Positions 25,382 to 35,395 are shown, counted from the first letter of the stretch. The stretch is DNA of 64,000 nt from CAIYZT01 sp031385445 (GCA_031385445.1 JANNBM010000051.1:1-64000); one strand, 5' to 3'. Made by a program: numbers and translations. Notes: generated from the sequence alone by a model not told the origin.

Positions 25382-26182
25382 TTGACCGACAGCATCATCG
25401 CGGCGTTTTTGGGAATTCTCGAAGGTCTGACTGAATTTATTCCGGTGTCGTCGACGGGCCATCTTCTGCTCGCCGCGCATTTCCTGGGCTTTGACTCTGC
25501 CGGGAAAACCTTCGAGGTGGTGATCCAGCTTGGTGCGGTTCTGGCGCTTTTGGTGGTCTATTCGGCCAAGCTTTGGCAGGTGTTTTCGACGGCTCACAAA
25601 GACCCGGCGAGCATGCGGTTCATCGTTTCGGTCGCGCTGGCATTTTTGCCGGCGGCGGCGGTCGGGGTGGTGGCGCATGATTTCATCAAATCCGTCCTGT
25701 TTGAAACGCCAAAACTGATCGCGCTGATGTTGATCATCGGCGGGGTTATTTTGCTTCTGGTCGACAAGATCACGCCGCCCCCCACGGTCACAGATGCCAC
25801 CGCCCTGCCCCTCCGCAAGGCGCTCGCGGTCGGGTTTTTCCAATGCCTCGCGCTTGTTCCCGGTGTTTCGCGGTCGGGCGCCACGATCGTCGGCGCGCTT
25901 TTGCTGGGCGTGGAAAAGCGCGCAGCGGCGGAGTTTTCGTTCTTTTTGTCCCTGCCGACCATGGCGGCGGCGGTCGGCTATGATCTTGTCAAGAACCGTG
26001 ACGTGCTGGACTTTACCGCATGGAACCAGATCGCCATCGGTTTCGTTCTGGCCTTCATCACCGGGGTTCTGGTGGTGCGCCGGATCCTGGATTTCGTCGG
26101 CCAGCGCGGATTTGCCCTGTTCGGTTGGTGGCGAATCATTGTTGGAACGCTGGCTTTGCTGGCGCTCTCCTCTGGGTTTTAG
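25382..26182 (+). CDS. uppP: undecaprenyl-diphosphatase
   Basis: UppP (BacA) dephosphorylates undecaprenyl diphosphate in the inner membrane, recycling the lipid carrier for peptidoglycan and conferring bacitracin tolerance. The 266-residue multispanning protein has both active-site motifs, EGLTEFIPVSSTGHLLL and LVPGVSRSGATIV. The start is TTG at 25382. An imperfect hairpin with GGCGGAT/ATCCGCC arms follows the stop (26182-26219) but lacks a T-run. Confidence 0.96.
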   Translation: MTDSIIAAFLGILEGLTEFIPVSSTGHLLLAAHFLGFDSAGKTFEVVIQLGAVLALLVVYSAKLWQVFSTAHKDPASMRFIVSVALAFLPAAAVGVVAHDFIKSVLFETPKLIALMLIIGGVILLLVDKITPPPTVTDATALPLRKALAVGFFQCLALVPGVSRSGATIVGALLLGVEKRAAAEFSFFLSLPTMAAAVGYDLVKNRDVLDFTAWNQIAIGFVLAFITGVLVVRRILDFVGQRGFALFGWWRIIVGTLALLALSSGF

Positions 26183-26353
26183 GCGGATAGGTCAGAATTA
26201 GATACCTATAAATCCGCCCGAGCGGTCGAAATTTGGCGTGGCCGCCGAAAAAACTGACAATTAGGACAGCAATGCTGACTTTTAATCCAGACGCTGCCAC
26301 AGTATCCCTTGCGCGCGCAGACCATTTGCGTCGAACTTGAGCGGGGGCACATC

Positions 26354-27790
26354 ATGGCCGGGCAAAAAATGCTGAAATTCGTCACTTTGGCAAAAGAGAC
26401 GCCTGAAAAGCGGGATGCCTCGTCGCGCGCGCAGGATTTTGATGAGATCTACCGCGATTTTGCCGCCGCCAAGGCCGCCGAACAGGCCAGCCGCTGCAGC
26501 CAATGCGGCGTGCCCTATTGCCAGACCCATTGCCCGCTGCACAACAACATCCCCGACTGGCTGCGCCTGACCGCCGAGGGGCGGCTGGAAGAGGCGTACG
26601 AGCTGTCACAGGCCACCAACACCTTCCCCGAGATTTGCGGCCGCATCTGCCCGCAAGACCGTTTGTGCGAGGGCAACTGCGTGATCGAGAACTCCGGTCA
26701 TGGCACAGTCACCATCGGGTCGGTCGAAAAGTATCTGACCGATACCGCTTGGGAAAAGGGCTGGGTCAAACCGATCAAACCCGCCCATGAGCGGGCCGAA
26801 AGTGTGGGCATCATCGGCGCGGGTCCGGGCGGGCTGGCGGCGGCGGATGTGCTGCGGCGGCGCGGTGTGCAGGTGACGGTCTATGACCGCTATGACCGGG
26901 CGGGCGGTTTGCTGACCTACGGTATCCCCGGTTTCAAACTGGAAAAGCCGGTGGTGATGAAGCGGATTGAGCAGCTGGAACTGGCAGGCGTGCAGTTTGT
27001 GATGAACTGCAGGGTCGGCGAAGACATGTCCTTTGACGCCATTCGCGGTCAGCACGACGCGGTTCTGATCGCGACGGGCGTTTACAAGGCGCGCGATATC
27101 GAAGCGCCGGGCGTGGGGGCTGCGGGGATCGTCAAGGCGCTCGACTACTTGACCGCGTCCAACCGCAAAAGCTTTGGCGACGAGGTCGAGGAGTTTGACG
27201 ATGGCACGCTGGATGCCGCGGGCAAGCGCGTGGTGGTGATCGGCGGCGGCGATACGGCGATGGACTGCGTGCGCACCGCCATCCGGCAGGGCGCGACGGC
27301 GGTGAAATGCCTCTATCGGCGCGACAAGTCGAACATGCCGGGATCGCAGCGCGAAGTGCAGAATGCCGAAGAAGAGGGCGTTGATTTCGTTTGGCTGTCC
27401 GCGCCCAAAGGTTTCACTGGCGGCGATGTGGTGGACGGGGTGATCGTGCAAAAGATGCGCCTTGGCGCGCCCGATTCCAGCGGCCGCCAAGCGCCCGAGA
27501 TCATCGAAGGCGCAGATTACACCGAACCTGCCGAACTGGTCATTCAGGCGCTGGGGTTCGAGCCTGAAGCCATTCAAACCCTGTGGGGCGTGCCCGATCT
27601 GGCCGTCACCCGCTGGGGCACGATCAAAGCCGATTTCCGCAGCCACGCCACCAACCTTCCGGGCGTTTATGCGGCGGGCGACATCGTGCGCGGCGCGTCT
27701 TTGGTGGTCTGGGCCATCCGCGACGGGCGCGAAGCCGCCGATGCGATTCTGGACTATCTGGCCGAGGCCCCGGCAATTGCGGCAGAGTAG
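26354..27790 (+). CDS. gltD: glutamate synthase (NADPH) small subunit
   Basis: GltD oxidises NADPH and feeds electrons to GltB for glutamate formation from glutamine and 2-oxoglutarate. The 478-residue protein has the Cys-rich N-terminus CSQCGVPYCQTHCP and ICGRICPQDRLCEGNC for two [4Fe-4S] clusters, then an FAD motif GIIGAGPGGLAAADVL and an NADPH motif VVVIGGGDTAMDC. The start at 26354 gives the family N-terminus MAGQKMLKF. gltD and gltB are separated here by two small genes. Confidence 0.97.
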   Translation: MAGQKMLKFVTLAKETPEKRDASSRAQDFDEIYRDFAAAKAAEQASRCSQCGVPYCQTHCPLHNNIPDWLRLTAEGRLEEAYELSQATNTFPEICGRICPQDRLCEGNCVIENSGHGTVTIGSVEKYLTDTAWEKGWVKPIKPAHERAESVGIIGAGPGGLAAADVLRRRGVQVTVYDRYDRAGGLLTYGIPGFKLEKPVVMKRIEQLELAGVQFVMNCRVGEDMSFDAIRGQHDAVLIATGVYKARDIEAPGVGAAGIVKALDYLTASNRKSFGDEVEEFDDGTLDAAGKRVVVIGGGDTAMDCVRTAIRQGATAVKCLYRRDKSNMPGSQREVQNAEEEGVDFVWLSAPKGFTGGDVVDGVIVQKMRLGAPDSSGRQAPEIIEGADYTEPAELVIQALGFEPEAIQTLWGVPDLAVTRWGTIKADFRSHATNLPGVYAAGDIVRGASLVVWAIRDGREAADAILDYLAEAPAIAAE

Positions 27791-27818
27791 GGCCGTGGTC
27801 CATATAAAGGTATTCAAG

Positions 27819-28514
27819 ATGAAATTGCTTGCCCTCGCCTGCTTGCTGCTCGCCTCGCCTGCCTTTGCGGGTGGTTTCAAGGCCCCCGAGGGGTGCCAAT
27901 CGGTGATGACCGTGCAATCGCGCGGCTGCTATGTGGCGAATTATTACAGCTGCACGGCCAATCCGACCGATCTGTTCCGCGTGGATTACGATCAGGAAGG
28001 CCCGTTTTACAAAAGCATGATCGATGCGGAGACGGCTTGGGTCGAATCCTTTGATCTTGGCGACAAGACGACGCAAACACTGGATGCCAATCCGGCTGAT
28101 CCTGCGTCCGCAAGCGGGCTATTGGCAAGCGGGCTGGATACGTTCGACTTTTCGCTGTCCAAGGACAACGGCGAGCATACGAATGTCACCGGGTTCGACA
28201 AGCTGACCGGCGAGACGGTGGTGATCGACGGAGTCACGCTGGACCGCACCGAATACGAATATACCGAAACGGACGACGCGGGAAACATCCTGCGCCAGTC
28301 GCGCGGTAACGAGTATATCCTGCGCGAGCCGCGAACCTTTGTTTCGGGCACGAGTGAGTGGTGGGACGGTGAAAACTGGTTGCCGCAGGATGGCCATCCG
28401 GTCGATTTCGCCTTTCCCGGCGACAAGGGGTTTGAAGCCACGCAGCCGATTTTCGACTGCGAAGCGGTGATGTCGTTTCTTGCCGAACCGCAAAGCCATG
28501 ATGCCCGGTTCTGA
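27819..28514 (+). CDS. predicted secreted protein of unknown function
   Basis: The predicted 231-residue product starts with a signal peptide (MKLLALACLLLASPAFAGG, cleavage expected after AFA). The mature part has five cysteines or so (EGCQSV, SRGCYVANYYSCTAN, IFDCEA) and is acidic, suggesting a periplasmic protein with disulfides. I do not recognise the family. It sits 28 bases after gltD and overlaps the next gene by 17 bases, so it is probably co-transcribed with the glutamate synthase genes. Confidence 0.75.
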   Translation: MKLLALACLLLASPAFAGGFKAPEGCQSVMTVQSRGCYVANYYSCTANPTDLFRVDYDQEGPFYKSMIDAETAWVESFDLGDKTTQTLDANPADPASASGLLASGLDTFDFSLSKDNGEHTNVTGFDKLTGETVVIDGVTLDRTEYEYTETDDAGNILRQSRGNEYILREPRTFVSGTSEWWDGENWLPQDGHPVDFAFPGDKGFEATQPIFDCEAVMSFLAEPQSHDARF

Positions 28515-28962
28515 CCCCATCCCAGACATCCGCAGCGGCGGTTGCCTGTGCGGTGCGGTGCGCTTTACCGCGCAACTGCAAGGCACGACTTTTGGCGCCT
28601 GCCACTGCCCGATGTGCCGTCGCTGGACCGGCTCGGCGCTGCTTGGCATTTCCGTGCCGACCGCACAGATCGAATGGACCGGACAAGCCAGCATTGCGTC
28701 GCGTCAATCCAGCGGCTGGGCGATGCGTGCATGGTGTGCCGACTGCGGCTCTAACCTGTATTTTCGCGTGACCGCCGATGGCCCCTACGCCCATCTGACC
28801 GAACTGCCCATTGGCCTGCTTGACGATCCGGGCGGTCTGACGATGACCAACGAAATCTATATCGACCACAAGCCTGACAGCTTTTCCTATGCAGGTCCGG
28901 CGCGCAACGTGATGACACGCGCCGACTGCATCGCAAAGTTCGCGGCTTTGGACAGTGAATAA
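28498..28962 (+). CDS. GFA/CENP-V family zinc protein
   Basis: This is a member of the glutathione-dependent formaldehyde-activating (GFA/CENP-V) fold family. The 154 residues contain the zinc-binding cysteine pattern GGCLCGAVRF, CHCPMCRRWTGSA and WCADCGSNLYF. The ATG at 28498 (or the adjacent one at 28501) overlaps the upstream gene. Most family members have no proven substrate, so formaldehyde activity should not be assumed. It ends 11 bases before gltB. Confidence 0.88.
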   Translation: MMPGSDPIPDIRSGGCLCGAVRFTAQLQGTTFGACHCPMCRRWTGSALLGISVPTAQIEWTGQASIASRQSSGWAMRAWCADCGSNLYFRVTADGPYAHLTELPIGLLDDPGGLTMTNEIYIDHKPDSFSYAGPARNVMTRADCIAKFAALDSE

Positions 28963-28973
28963 AGGAGACCGCC

Positions 28974-31900
28974 ATGACCGAATACAATGACGCCTGGGTT
29001 GCCGCCGAAGAGGCAAAGCGCGCTTGGATGGATGCCAACGGGCTGTACAAAACCGAGGACGAACATGCGTCCTGCGGCGTCGGTCTGGTCGTGGCGATTT
29101 CGGGCAAACCCTCGCGCAGGGTGGTGGAAAATGGCATTTCCGCGCTGAAGGCGGTGTGGCACCGGGGTGCGGTTGATGCCGATGGTAAAACGGGCGACGG
29201 TGCGGGGATACATGTGCAGATCCCGGTCAAATTCTTTTACGATCAGGTGCGCCGCACGGGCCATGAGCCCGACACCAAAAAGCTGATCGCTGTGGGACAG
29301 GTGTTCCTGCCGCGTACGGATTTTGGCGCGCAAGAGCGCTGCCGGACCATCGTGGAAACCGAAGTTCTGCGCATGGGTCATTACATTTATGGCTGGCGGC
29401 ATGTGCCGGTGGACACCTCGGTTTTGGGTGACAAGGCCAATGCGACGCGGCCCGAGATTGAACAGATCCTGATCCGCTGCGACAAGGATATCGACGACGA
29501 GCAATTCGAGCGCGAGTTGTACATCATCCGCCGCCGCATCGAAAAAGCGGCGACGGCGGCGGGGATTCAAGGCGTCTACCTGTGCTCGCTGTCCTGCAGG
29601 TCGATTATCTATAAGGGCATGATGCTGGCCGAACAGGTGGCGGTGTTTTACCCTGATCTGATGGATGACCGCTTTGAATCTGCGTTCGCGATTTATCATC
29701 AGCGCTATTCGACCAACACTTTCCCGCAGTGGTGGCTGGCCCAGCCGTTCCGGATGCTGGCGCATAACGGCGAGATCAACACGCTGAAGGGCAACGTCAA
29801 CTGGATGAAAAGCCACGAGATTCGCATGGCCTCATCCGCCTTTGGCGACATGGCCGAGGAAATCAAGCCGATCATCCCAAGCGGCACTTCGGACAGCGGC
29901 GCGCTGGACGCGGTGTTCGAGGTGCTGGTACGGTCGGGGCGGAATGCGCCGATGGCCAAAACCATGCTGGTGCCCGAAGCCTGGTCAAAGGCCACCACCA
30001 ACATGCCCAAAGCTTGGGCCGACATGTATTCCTATTGCAACTCGGTGATCGAGCCTTGGGATGGCCCGGCCGCGCTTGCCATGACCGATGGCCGCTGGGT
30101 GTGCGGCGGGCTGGACCGCAACGGCCTGCGGCCAATGCGCTATGTCATCACCGGCGACGGGATGCTGATTGCGGGGTCTGAGGCGGGCATGGTGCCAGTG
30201 GACGAAGCCACCGTGCGCGAAAAGGGCGCGCTGGGGCCGGGGCAGATCATTGCCGTCGATATGGCGGCGGGCAAGCTGTACCACGACACCGAGATCAAGG
30301 ATAAACTGGCCAGCGCGCAGCCTTACGGCGACTGGGTGGGCAAGATCGTCGATCTGAACGCCTTGCTGAAAGACGTGCCCGAGCAGGCGCTGTTCGCGGG
30401 CGCCGACCTGCGCCGCCGCCAGATCGCGGCGGGCTATACGATGGAAGAGCTGGAGCAGGTCCTGGCGCCCATGGCCGAGGACGGCAAGGAAATGATCGCC
30501 TCGATGGGCGATGATACGCCTGCCGCCGTGTTGTCGAGCGTGTACCGCCCGCTGTCGCATTTCTTCCGGCAGAACTTCAGCCAGGTCACAAACCCGCCCA
30601 TTGACAGCCTTCGCGAGGGCCGGGTGATGAGCCTGAAAACCCGTTTTGGCAACCTGCGCAACGTTTTGGACGAAAACGCCGCCCAGACCGAGATTTTGGT
30701 GCTGGAAAGCCCGTTCCTTGCCAATGCCGAGTTTGACATTCTGGTCAAACGCTTTGGCGAGCAGGTGGCGTTCATTGATTGCACCTTCCCGGCAGACAGC
30801 GGCGCTGATGCGTTGCGCCAAGGGCTGGAGCGGATCCGCGCCGAAGCTGAAGACGCGGTGCGTTCGGGCGCGGGGCAACTGGTGCTGAGCGATCAGCATC
30901 AGGGCGAGGCGCGGGCGGGCATGCCGATGATCCTTGCCACCAGCGCGGTGCATTCAGGGTTGACGCGCAAGGGGCTGCGGACATTTTGTTCGATCAACGT
31001 GCGCTCGGCCGAGTGCATTGATCCGCATTACTTTGCCGTGCTGATCGGGTCGGGGGCCACCACGGTCAACGCCTATCTGGCACAGGATTCCATCGCGGAC
31101 CGCATCACGCGCGGGCTGATTGACGGCAGCCTTCTGGACGCGATGCGCCGCTACCGCGATGCCATCGACGCAGGGCTGCTGAAAATCATGTCGAAGATGG
31201 GGATTTCGGTGATCTCATCCTATCGCGGCGGTCTGAATTTTGAAGCTGTGGGGCTGTCACGCGCCATGGTGGCCGAATACTTCCCCGGCATGCAAAGCCG
31301 GATTTCCGGCATCGGTCTGGCCGGATTGCAGATGAAGGTCGAAGAGGTGCACGCCAAGGGCTGGAAGGGCGGCACGGATGTGTTGCCGATTGGCGGGTTT
31401 TACAAGGCGCGGCGGTCGGGCGAAAAGCACGCTTGGGAAGCGCAGACCATGCATATGCTGCAATCGGCCTGTGACCGTGCCTCCTTTGACATCTGGAAGC
31501 AGTATTCAGCCGCAATGCGGTCGAACCCGCCGATCCATATCCGCGATCTGTTGGACATCAAGACGCTGGGCAAGGCCGTGCCGATTGAAGAGGTGGAAAG
31601 CATCACCTCGATCCGCAAACGGTTCGTGACGCCGGGCATGTCGCTTGGCGCGCTGGGGCCAGAGGCGCACAAGACGCTGAACGTGGCGATGAACCGCATC
31701 GGCGCGAAATCTGACAGCGGCGAGGGCGGCGAAGACCCGGCCCATTTCCTGCCCGAGGCGAACGGCGACAACCCGAGCGCCAAGATCAAACAGGTCGCAT
31801 CGGGCCGCTTTGGCGTGACGGCGGAATATCTGAACGCCTGCGAAGAATTGGAAATCAAGGTTGCGCAGGGGGCCAAGCCCGGCGAGGGCGGGCAGTTGCC

Positions 31901-33512
31901 GGGCATGAAGGTGACGGCGCTGATCGCACGCCTGCGCAATTCGACGCCGGGGGTCACACTGATCAGCCCGCCGCCGCACCACGACATCTATTCCATCGAA
32001 GACCTTGCACAGCTGATCTATGATCTCAAGCAGATCAACCCGCGCGCCAAGGTGACGGTCAAACTGGTCAGCCAATCCGGCGTTGGCACCATCGCGGCGG
32101 GGGTGGCCAAGGCCAAGGCCGATGTGATCCTGATCTCGGGGCACAACGGCGGCACGGGGGCCTCGCCCGGCACCTCGATCAAATATGCGGGCCTGCCGTG
32201 GGAAATGGGCCTGACCGAGGCCCATCAGGTTCTGTCGATGAACAATCTGCGCGAGCGGGTGACGCTGCGCACCGACGGGGGCCTTCGCACCGGCCGTGAT
32301 GTGGTGATGGCCGCCATGCTGGGGGCCGAGGAATACGGCATCGGCACCGCCGCGTTGATCGCGATGGGCTGCATCATGGTGCGGCAGTGCCAATCGAACA
32401 CCTGCCCGGTCGGCGTTTGCACCCAGAACGAGGCGCTGCGGGCCAAGTTCACCGGCACGGCGGACAAGGTGGTCAACCTGATCACCTTTTACGCGCAGGA
32501 AATTCGGGAGATTCTGGCGAGCATCGGCGCGCGGTCGATGGATGAAATCATCGGGCGGGCGGATCTGCTTAGTCAGGTCAGCCGCGGGTCGGCCCACCTG
32601 GACGATCTGGACCTGAACCCGCTTTTGATCACCGTCGATGGCGCGTCAAAGATCACCTATGACCGCTCGCGCCCGCGCAACCATGTGCCTGACACGCTGG
32701 ATGCCGAGATCATCCGCGACGGCGCCCGGTTTTTTGACGAGGGCGAAAAGATGCAGCTGTCTTATGCGGTGCGCAATACGCACCGGACCATCGGGGCGCG
32801 GGCGTCCAGCTTGATCGTCAAGAATTTCGGCATGCGCAACAGCCTGCAGCCCGATCATCTGACGGTCAAACTGTCGGGCTCGTGCGGGCAATCGCTGGGC
32901 GCTTTCGCGGTGCGGGGGCTGAAGTTGGAGGTGATGGGCGATGCCAACGACTATGTCGGCAAGGGCCTGTCGGGCGGCATGATCGTGGTGCGCCCGCAAA
33001 TGTCGTCGCCGCTGACGGCGTCCGAAAACACCATCATCGGCAACACCGTGCTGTATGGCGCGACCGATGGCTATCTGTTTGCGGCGGGCCGGGCGGGCGA
33101 GCGGTTCGCGGTGCGCAATTCGGGCGCGTCGGTGGTGATTGAAGGCTGCGGATCGAACGGGTGCGAATACATGACCGGCGGCGTGGCGGTGATCCTTGGC
33201 GGCTTCGGGGCCAACTTTGGCGCGGGGATGACCGGGGGCATGGCCTATCTTTACGACCCGGCGGGCGTGGCCGAAGATCATGTGAACTTTGAAAGCCTGC
33301 TGACCTGCGCGGTGTCGCAGCCGGCATGGGAGGCGCAGTTGAAAGGCCTGATCGAAGCCCATGTTGCCGAAACGGGCAGCAAGCACGGCGCGGCGATTTT
33401 GGCCAATTGGGCCGAGGAGCGGGCGAATTTCCTGCAGGTTTGCCCGAAGGAAATGCTGCCCCATCTGAAGCATCCTTTGTCGGATGAGGCGCGAAAGGTG
33501 CCTGCGGAATAA
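28974..33512 (+). CDS. gltB: glutamate synthase (NADPH) large subunit
   Basis: GltB makes two glutamates from glutamine and 2-oxoglutarate. The 1512-residue protein has a 33-residue propeptide ending before Cys34 (ASCGVGLVV), the catalytic N-terminal nucleophile of the class II amidotransferase domain (to about residue 430). A central domain follows, then the FMN-binding synthase domain (about 830-1230) with the [3Fe-4S] cysteines around residues 1133-1149 (CIMVRQCQSNTCPVGVC), and the C-terminal GXGXG beta-helix domain (about 1260-1460). AGGAG precedes the ATG. Confidence 0.98.
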   Translation: MTEYNDAWVAAEEAKRAWMDANGLYKTEDEHASCGVGLVVAISGKPSRRVVENGISALKAVWHRGAVDADGKTGDGAGIHVQIPVKFFYDQVRRTGHEPDTKKLIAVGQVFLPRTDFGAQERCRTIVETEVLRMGHYIYGWRHVPVDTSVLGDKANATRPEIEQILIRCDKDIDDEQFERELYIIRRRIEKAATAAGIQGVYLCSLSCRSIIYKGMMLAEQVAVFYPDLMDDRFESAFAIYHQRYSTNTFPQWWLAQPFRMLAHNGEINTLKGNVNWMKSHEIRMASSAFGDMAEEIKPIIPSGTSDSGALDAVFEVLVRSGRNAPMAKTMLVPEAWSKATTNMPKAWADMYSYCNSVIEPWDGPAALAMTDGRWVCGGLDRNGLRPMRYVITGDGMLIAGSEAGMVPVDEATVREKGALGPGQIIAVDMAAGKLYHDTEIKDKLASAQPYGDWVGKIVDLNALLKDVPEQALFAGADLRRRQIAAGYTMEELEQVLAPMAEDGKEMIASMGDDTPAAVLSSVYRPLSHFFRQNFSQVTNPPIDSLREGRVMSLKTRFGNLRNVLDENAAQTEILVLESPFLANAEFDILVKRFGEQVAFIDCTFPADSGADALRQGLERIRAEAEDAVRSGAGQLVLSDQHQGEARAGMPMILATSAVHSGLTRKGLRTFCSINVRSAECIDPHYFAVLIGSGATTVNAYLAQDSIADRITRGLIDGSLLDAMRRYRDAIDAGLLKIMSKMGISVISSYRGGLNFEAVGLSRAMVAEYFPGMQSRISGIGLAGLQMKVEEVHAKGWKGGTDVLPIGGFYKARRSGEKHAWEAQTMHMLQSACDRASFDIWKQYSAAMRSNPPIHIRDLLDIKTLGKAVPIEEVESITSIRKRFVTPGMSLGALGPEAHKTLNVAMNRIGAKSDSGEGGEDPAHFLPEANGDNPSAKIKQVASGRFGVTAEYLNACEELEIKVAQGAKPGEGGQLPGMKVTALIARLRNSTPGVTLISPPPHHDIYSIEDLAQLIYDLKQINPRAKVTVKLVSQSGVGTIAAGVAKAKADVILISGHNGGTGASPGTSIKYAGLPWEMGLTEAHQVLSMNNLRERVTLRTDGGLRTGRDVVMAAMLGAEEYGIGTAALIAMGCIMVRQCQSNTCPVGVCTQNEALRAKFTGTADKVVNLITFYAQEIREILASIGARSMDEIIGRADLLSQVSRGSAHLDDLDLNPLLITVDGASKITYDRSRPRNHVPDTLDAEIIRDGARFFDEGEKMQLSYAVRNTHRTIGARASSLIVKNFGMRNSLQPDHLTVKLSGSCGQSLGAFAVRGLKLEVMGDANDYVGKGLSGGMIVVRPQMSSPLTASENTIIGNTVLYGATDGYLFAAGRAGERFAVRNSGASVVIEGCGSNGCEYMTGGVAVILGGFGANFGAGMTGGMAYLYDPAGVAEDHVNFESLLTCAVSQPAWEAQLKGLIEAHVAETGSKHGAAILANWAEERANFLQVCPKEMLPHLKHPLSDEARKVPAE

Positions 33513-33545
33513 ACGGCGCAGCGGGTCCGCAATTCGCCGTGCCAA

Positions 33546-33575
33546 AACGGCCCCCCCTCATCCGGGGGGCCGTTT
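33546..33575 (+). terminator. terminator of the glt operon
   Basis: AACGGCCCCCC pairs with GGGGGGCCGTT around a short loop and is followed by T-rich sequence, 33 bases after the gltB stop. Confidence 0.85.
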
Positions 33576-33685
33576 CGTTCAGACCTAGACGCAATTTTTA
33601 ATGTTTTGGTATCAATGCCTTAACCGAAATCTCTTGACCATTCTTTACCTTTGCCGCGACCCAGAACCTGTGGCATTCTGGGTCC

Positions 33686-34252
33686 ATGTTCACCATCCGC
33701 GCCCTGACCCCGGACACCTGGGGGGCCTATGCCGACCTGATTGACCGGAACAAAGGCGTCTGGGGCGGGTGTTGGTGCATGGGGTTTCACCCCAAAGGCC
33801 CGGGCTGGGGCGTGTCTGCTGATCTGAACCAAGCGGAAAAGCGGGCGCTTGTCTGGGCGGATACGGCGCATGCAGCGCTGGTTTTTGACGGCGAAACCTG
33901 TCTGGGCTGGGCCCAATATGGCGGGCCGGCCGAGGTGCCGCGCCTCAAGAACCGCAGGGCCTATGAGGCCGGTTTGGCCAAAACGCCCCTGCCCGACTGG
34001 CGCATCACCTGCTTTTTTGTGGACCCAAAGGCCCGCGGGCGCGGGGTCGCGGATGCGGCCCTCAACGGGGCTCTGGGCCTGATCGGGGCGGCTGGCGGCG
34101 GCACGGTGGAAGGCTATCCCGACGTGGTGGACGGCAAGATGTCATCGTCTTTCCTGCTCCACGGCACCGCCAGCAGCTTTGAACGTCTGGGGTTTCAGCG
34201 CGACCGCCCGATTGGCAAGACGCGGTGGGTGATGCGGCGGCAGGTGGTGTGA
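33686..34252 (+). CDS. GNAT family N-acetyltransferase
   Basis: The 188-residue protein has the GNAT fold: central acetyl-CoA segment CFFVDPKARGRGVADAAL (motif A, R/Q-x-x-G-x-G/A-like) and a C-terminal FERLGFQRDRPIGKTRWVM. The N-terminal part has WGGCWCMGFHPKGPGW, seen in a subgroup of uncharacterised GNAT enzymes. The substrate is unknown. The stop is only six bases from that of the convergent AlkB-like gene. Confidence 0.85.
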   Translation: MFTIRALTPDTWGAYADLIDRNKGVWGGCWCMGFHPKGPGWGVSADLNQAEKRALVWADTAHAALVFDGETCLGWAQYGGPAEVPRLKNRRAYEAGLAKTPLPDWRITCFFVDPKARGRGVADAALNGALGLIGAAGGGTVEGYPDVVDGKMSSSFLLHGTASSFERLGFQRDRPIGKTRWVMRRQVV

Positions 34253-34258
34253 ACTGCC

Positions 34259-35395
34259 CTAATCAGCCCGCCCCGGGGCCGGGTTCAGCGCCTTGTTGTA
34301 GGGGTGCCAGTCGGCGATGTCGGGGTAATACTGTTTGCGCCACGCCTTGACGCGCGGGTTCATCACCCGCTTCCACAGGGGCGGCACCATGGCGGCCATG
34401 GTCATCAAGGGATAGCCGAAGGGCAGCTGCGGCGCGTCTTCCTCTGAATAGGTTTGCAGCAGGGGAAAGCGGCGGTTTGGTTTGAAATGGTGGTCGGAAT
34501 GGCGCTGCAGGTTGATCAAAAGCCAGTTCGACGCGCGGTGCGATGCGTTCCATGAATGGCGCGGCAGGACGTGTTCGTATTTACCCGCGCCCAGATGGCG
34601 GCGTGTCAGGCCGTAATGCTCGATGTAGTTGACCAGCTCCAGTTGCCAGATTGCGGTGAAGGCCTGGACCAGGAACAGGCCAAGACCAAGCCAGCCGCCC
34701 AACACGATCGCGAGGAACAAAAAGCCCGCCTGCAGCGCGCCATAGCGCCAATAGGGGTTGGATGGGTGGCTCCATGGCAGGGATTTTCGGGCCAGAAGCG
34801 CGACCTCGGCCTTCCATGCAGAGGCATGGCATTGGCGCAGAACGCGGGGGAAAAAGCGGTGAAACCCCTCGTTATAACGCGCCGAAACCGGATCGCGCGG
34901 CGTGCCGACATAAAGATGATGCACGCGCAGATGTTCGGACCGAAAATGGCTGTACAGAACCGACGCGAGCAAAAGATCGGCCAGCCAGCGTTCAAGCCGC
35001 GAGGATTGGTGCATCAGCTCATGGCTGTAATTGATGCCAATCGTGCCCGACACCACCCCCATGCCGAAAAACAGCGCAAGCTTTTCGGCCAAGCCCAGAT
35101 GGGCGGCGACGGGGACATAGATCAACATGCTGACAAGGATCAGCGCCTGCACCGGAGCCCAGATCAGCGTGATCAGGCGGTGCCGCGCGATCTGATGTTC
35201 GTCAGTGTCGGGGTCTGCGTTGTCAAGGTTCAGGCCGGTCAGCGCGTCCAGCACCATGAACAGGCCCCAGGAATACAGCGGCAAAAGCGCCGTGGCCCAC
35301 CCGCCAAAAGCCATGCCAAGCGCGGCCATGGGCACCATACCCAACGAAAGCCAGAACGGTATGGCGCTGCTAAGGCGGGCATAGGGGGCGGACAT
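34259..35395 (-). CDS. AlkB-like alkane 1-monooxygenase/fatty acid desaturase-family hydroxylase
   Basis: This is an integral-membrane di-iron hydroxylase that would oxidise terminal methyl groups of alkanes or related chains with rubredoxin as donor. The 378-residue product has several membrane segments and the histidine motifs NYSHELMH, EHLRVHHLYVGTP and LQRHSDHHFKP, plus NYIEHYGL, all characteristic of AlkB. Box two reads EHLRVHH where alkane hydroxylases usually have EHxxGHH, so substrate range is uncertain. The start MSAPYARLSS (35395) is chosen; in-frame starts exist to 35479. No rubredoxin gene is adjacent. Confidence 0.83.
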   Translation of the reverse strand: MSAPYARLSSAIPFWLSLGMVPMAALGMAFGGWATALLPLYSWGLFMVLDALTGLNLDNADPDTDEHQIARHRLITLIWAPVQALILVSMLIYVPVAAHLGLAEKLALFFGMGVVSGTIGINYSHELMHQSSRLERWLADLLLASVLYSHFRSEHLRVHHLYVGTPRDPVSARYNEGFHRFFPRVLRQCHASAWKAEVALLARKSLPWSHPSNPYWRYGALQAGFLFLAIVLGGWLGLGLFLVQAFTAIWQLELVNYIEHYGLTRRHLGAGKYEHVLPRHSWNASHRASNWLLINLQRHSDHHFKPNRRFPLLQTYSEEDAPQLPFGYPLMTMAAMVPPLWKRVMNPRVKAWRKQYYPDIADWHPYNKALNPAPGRAD

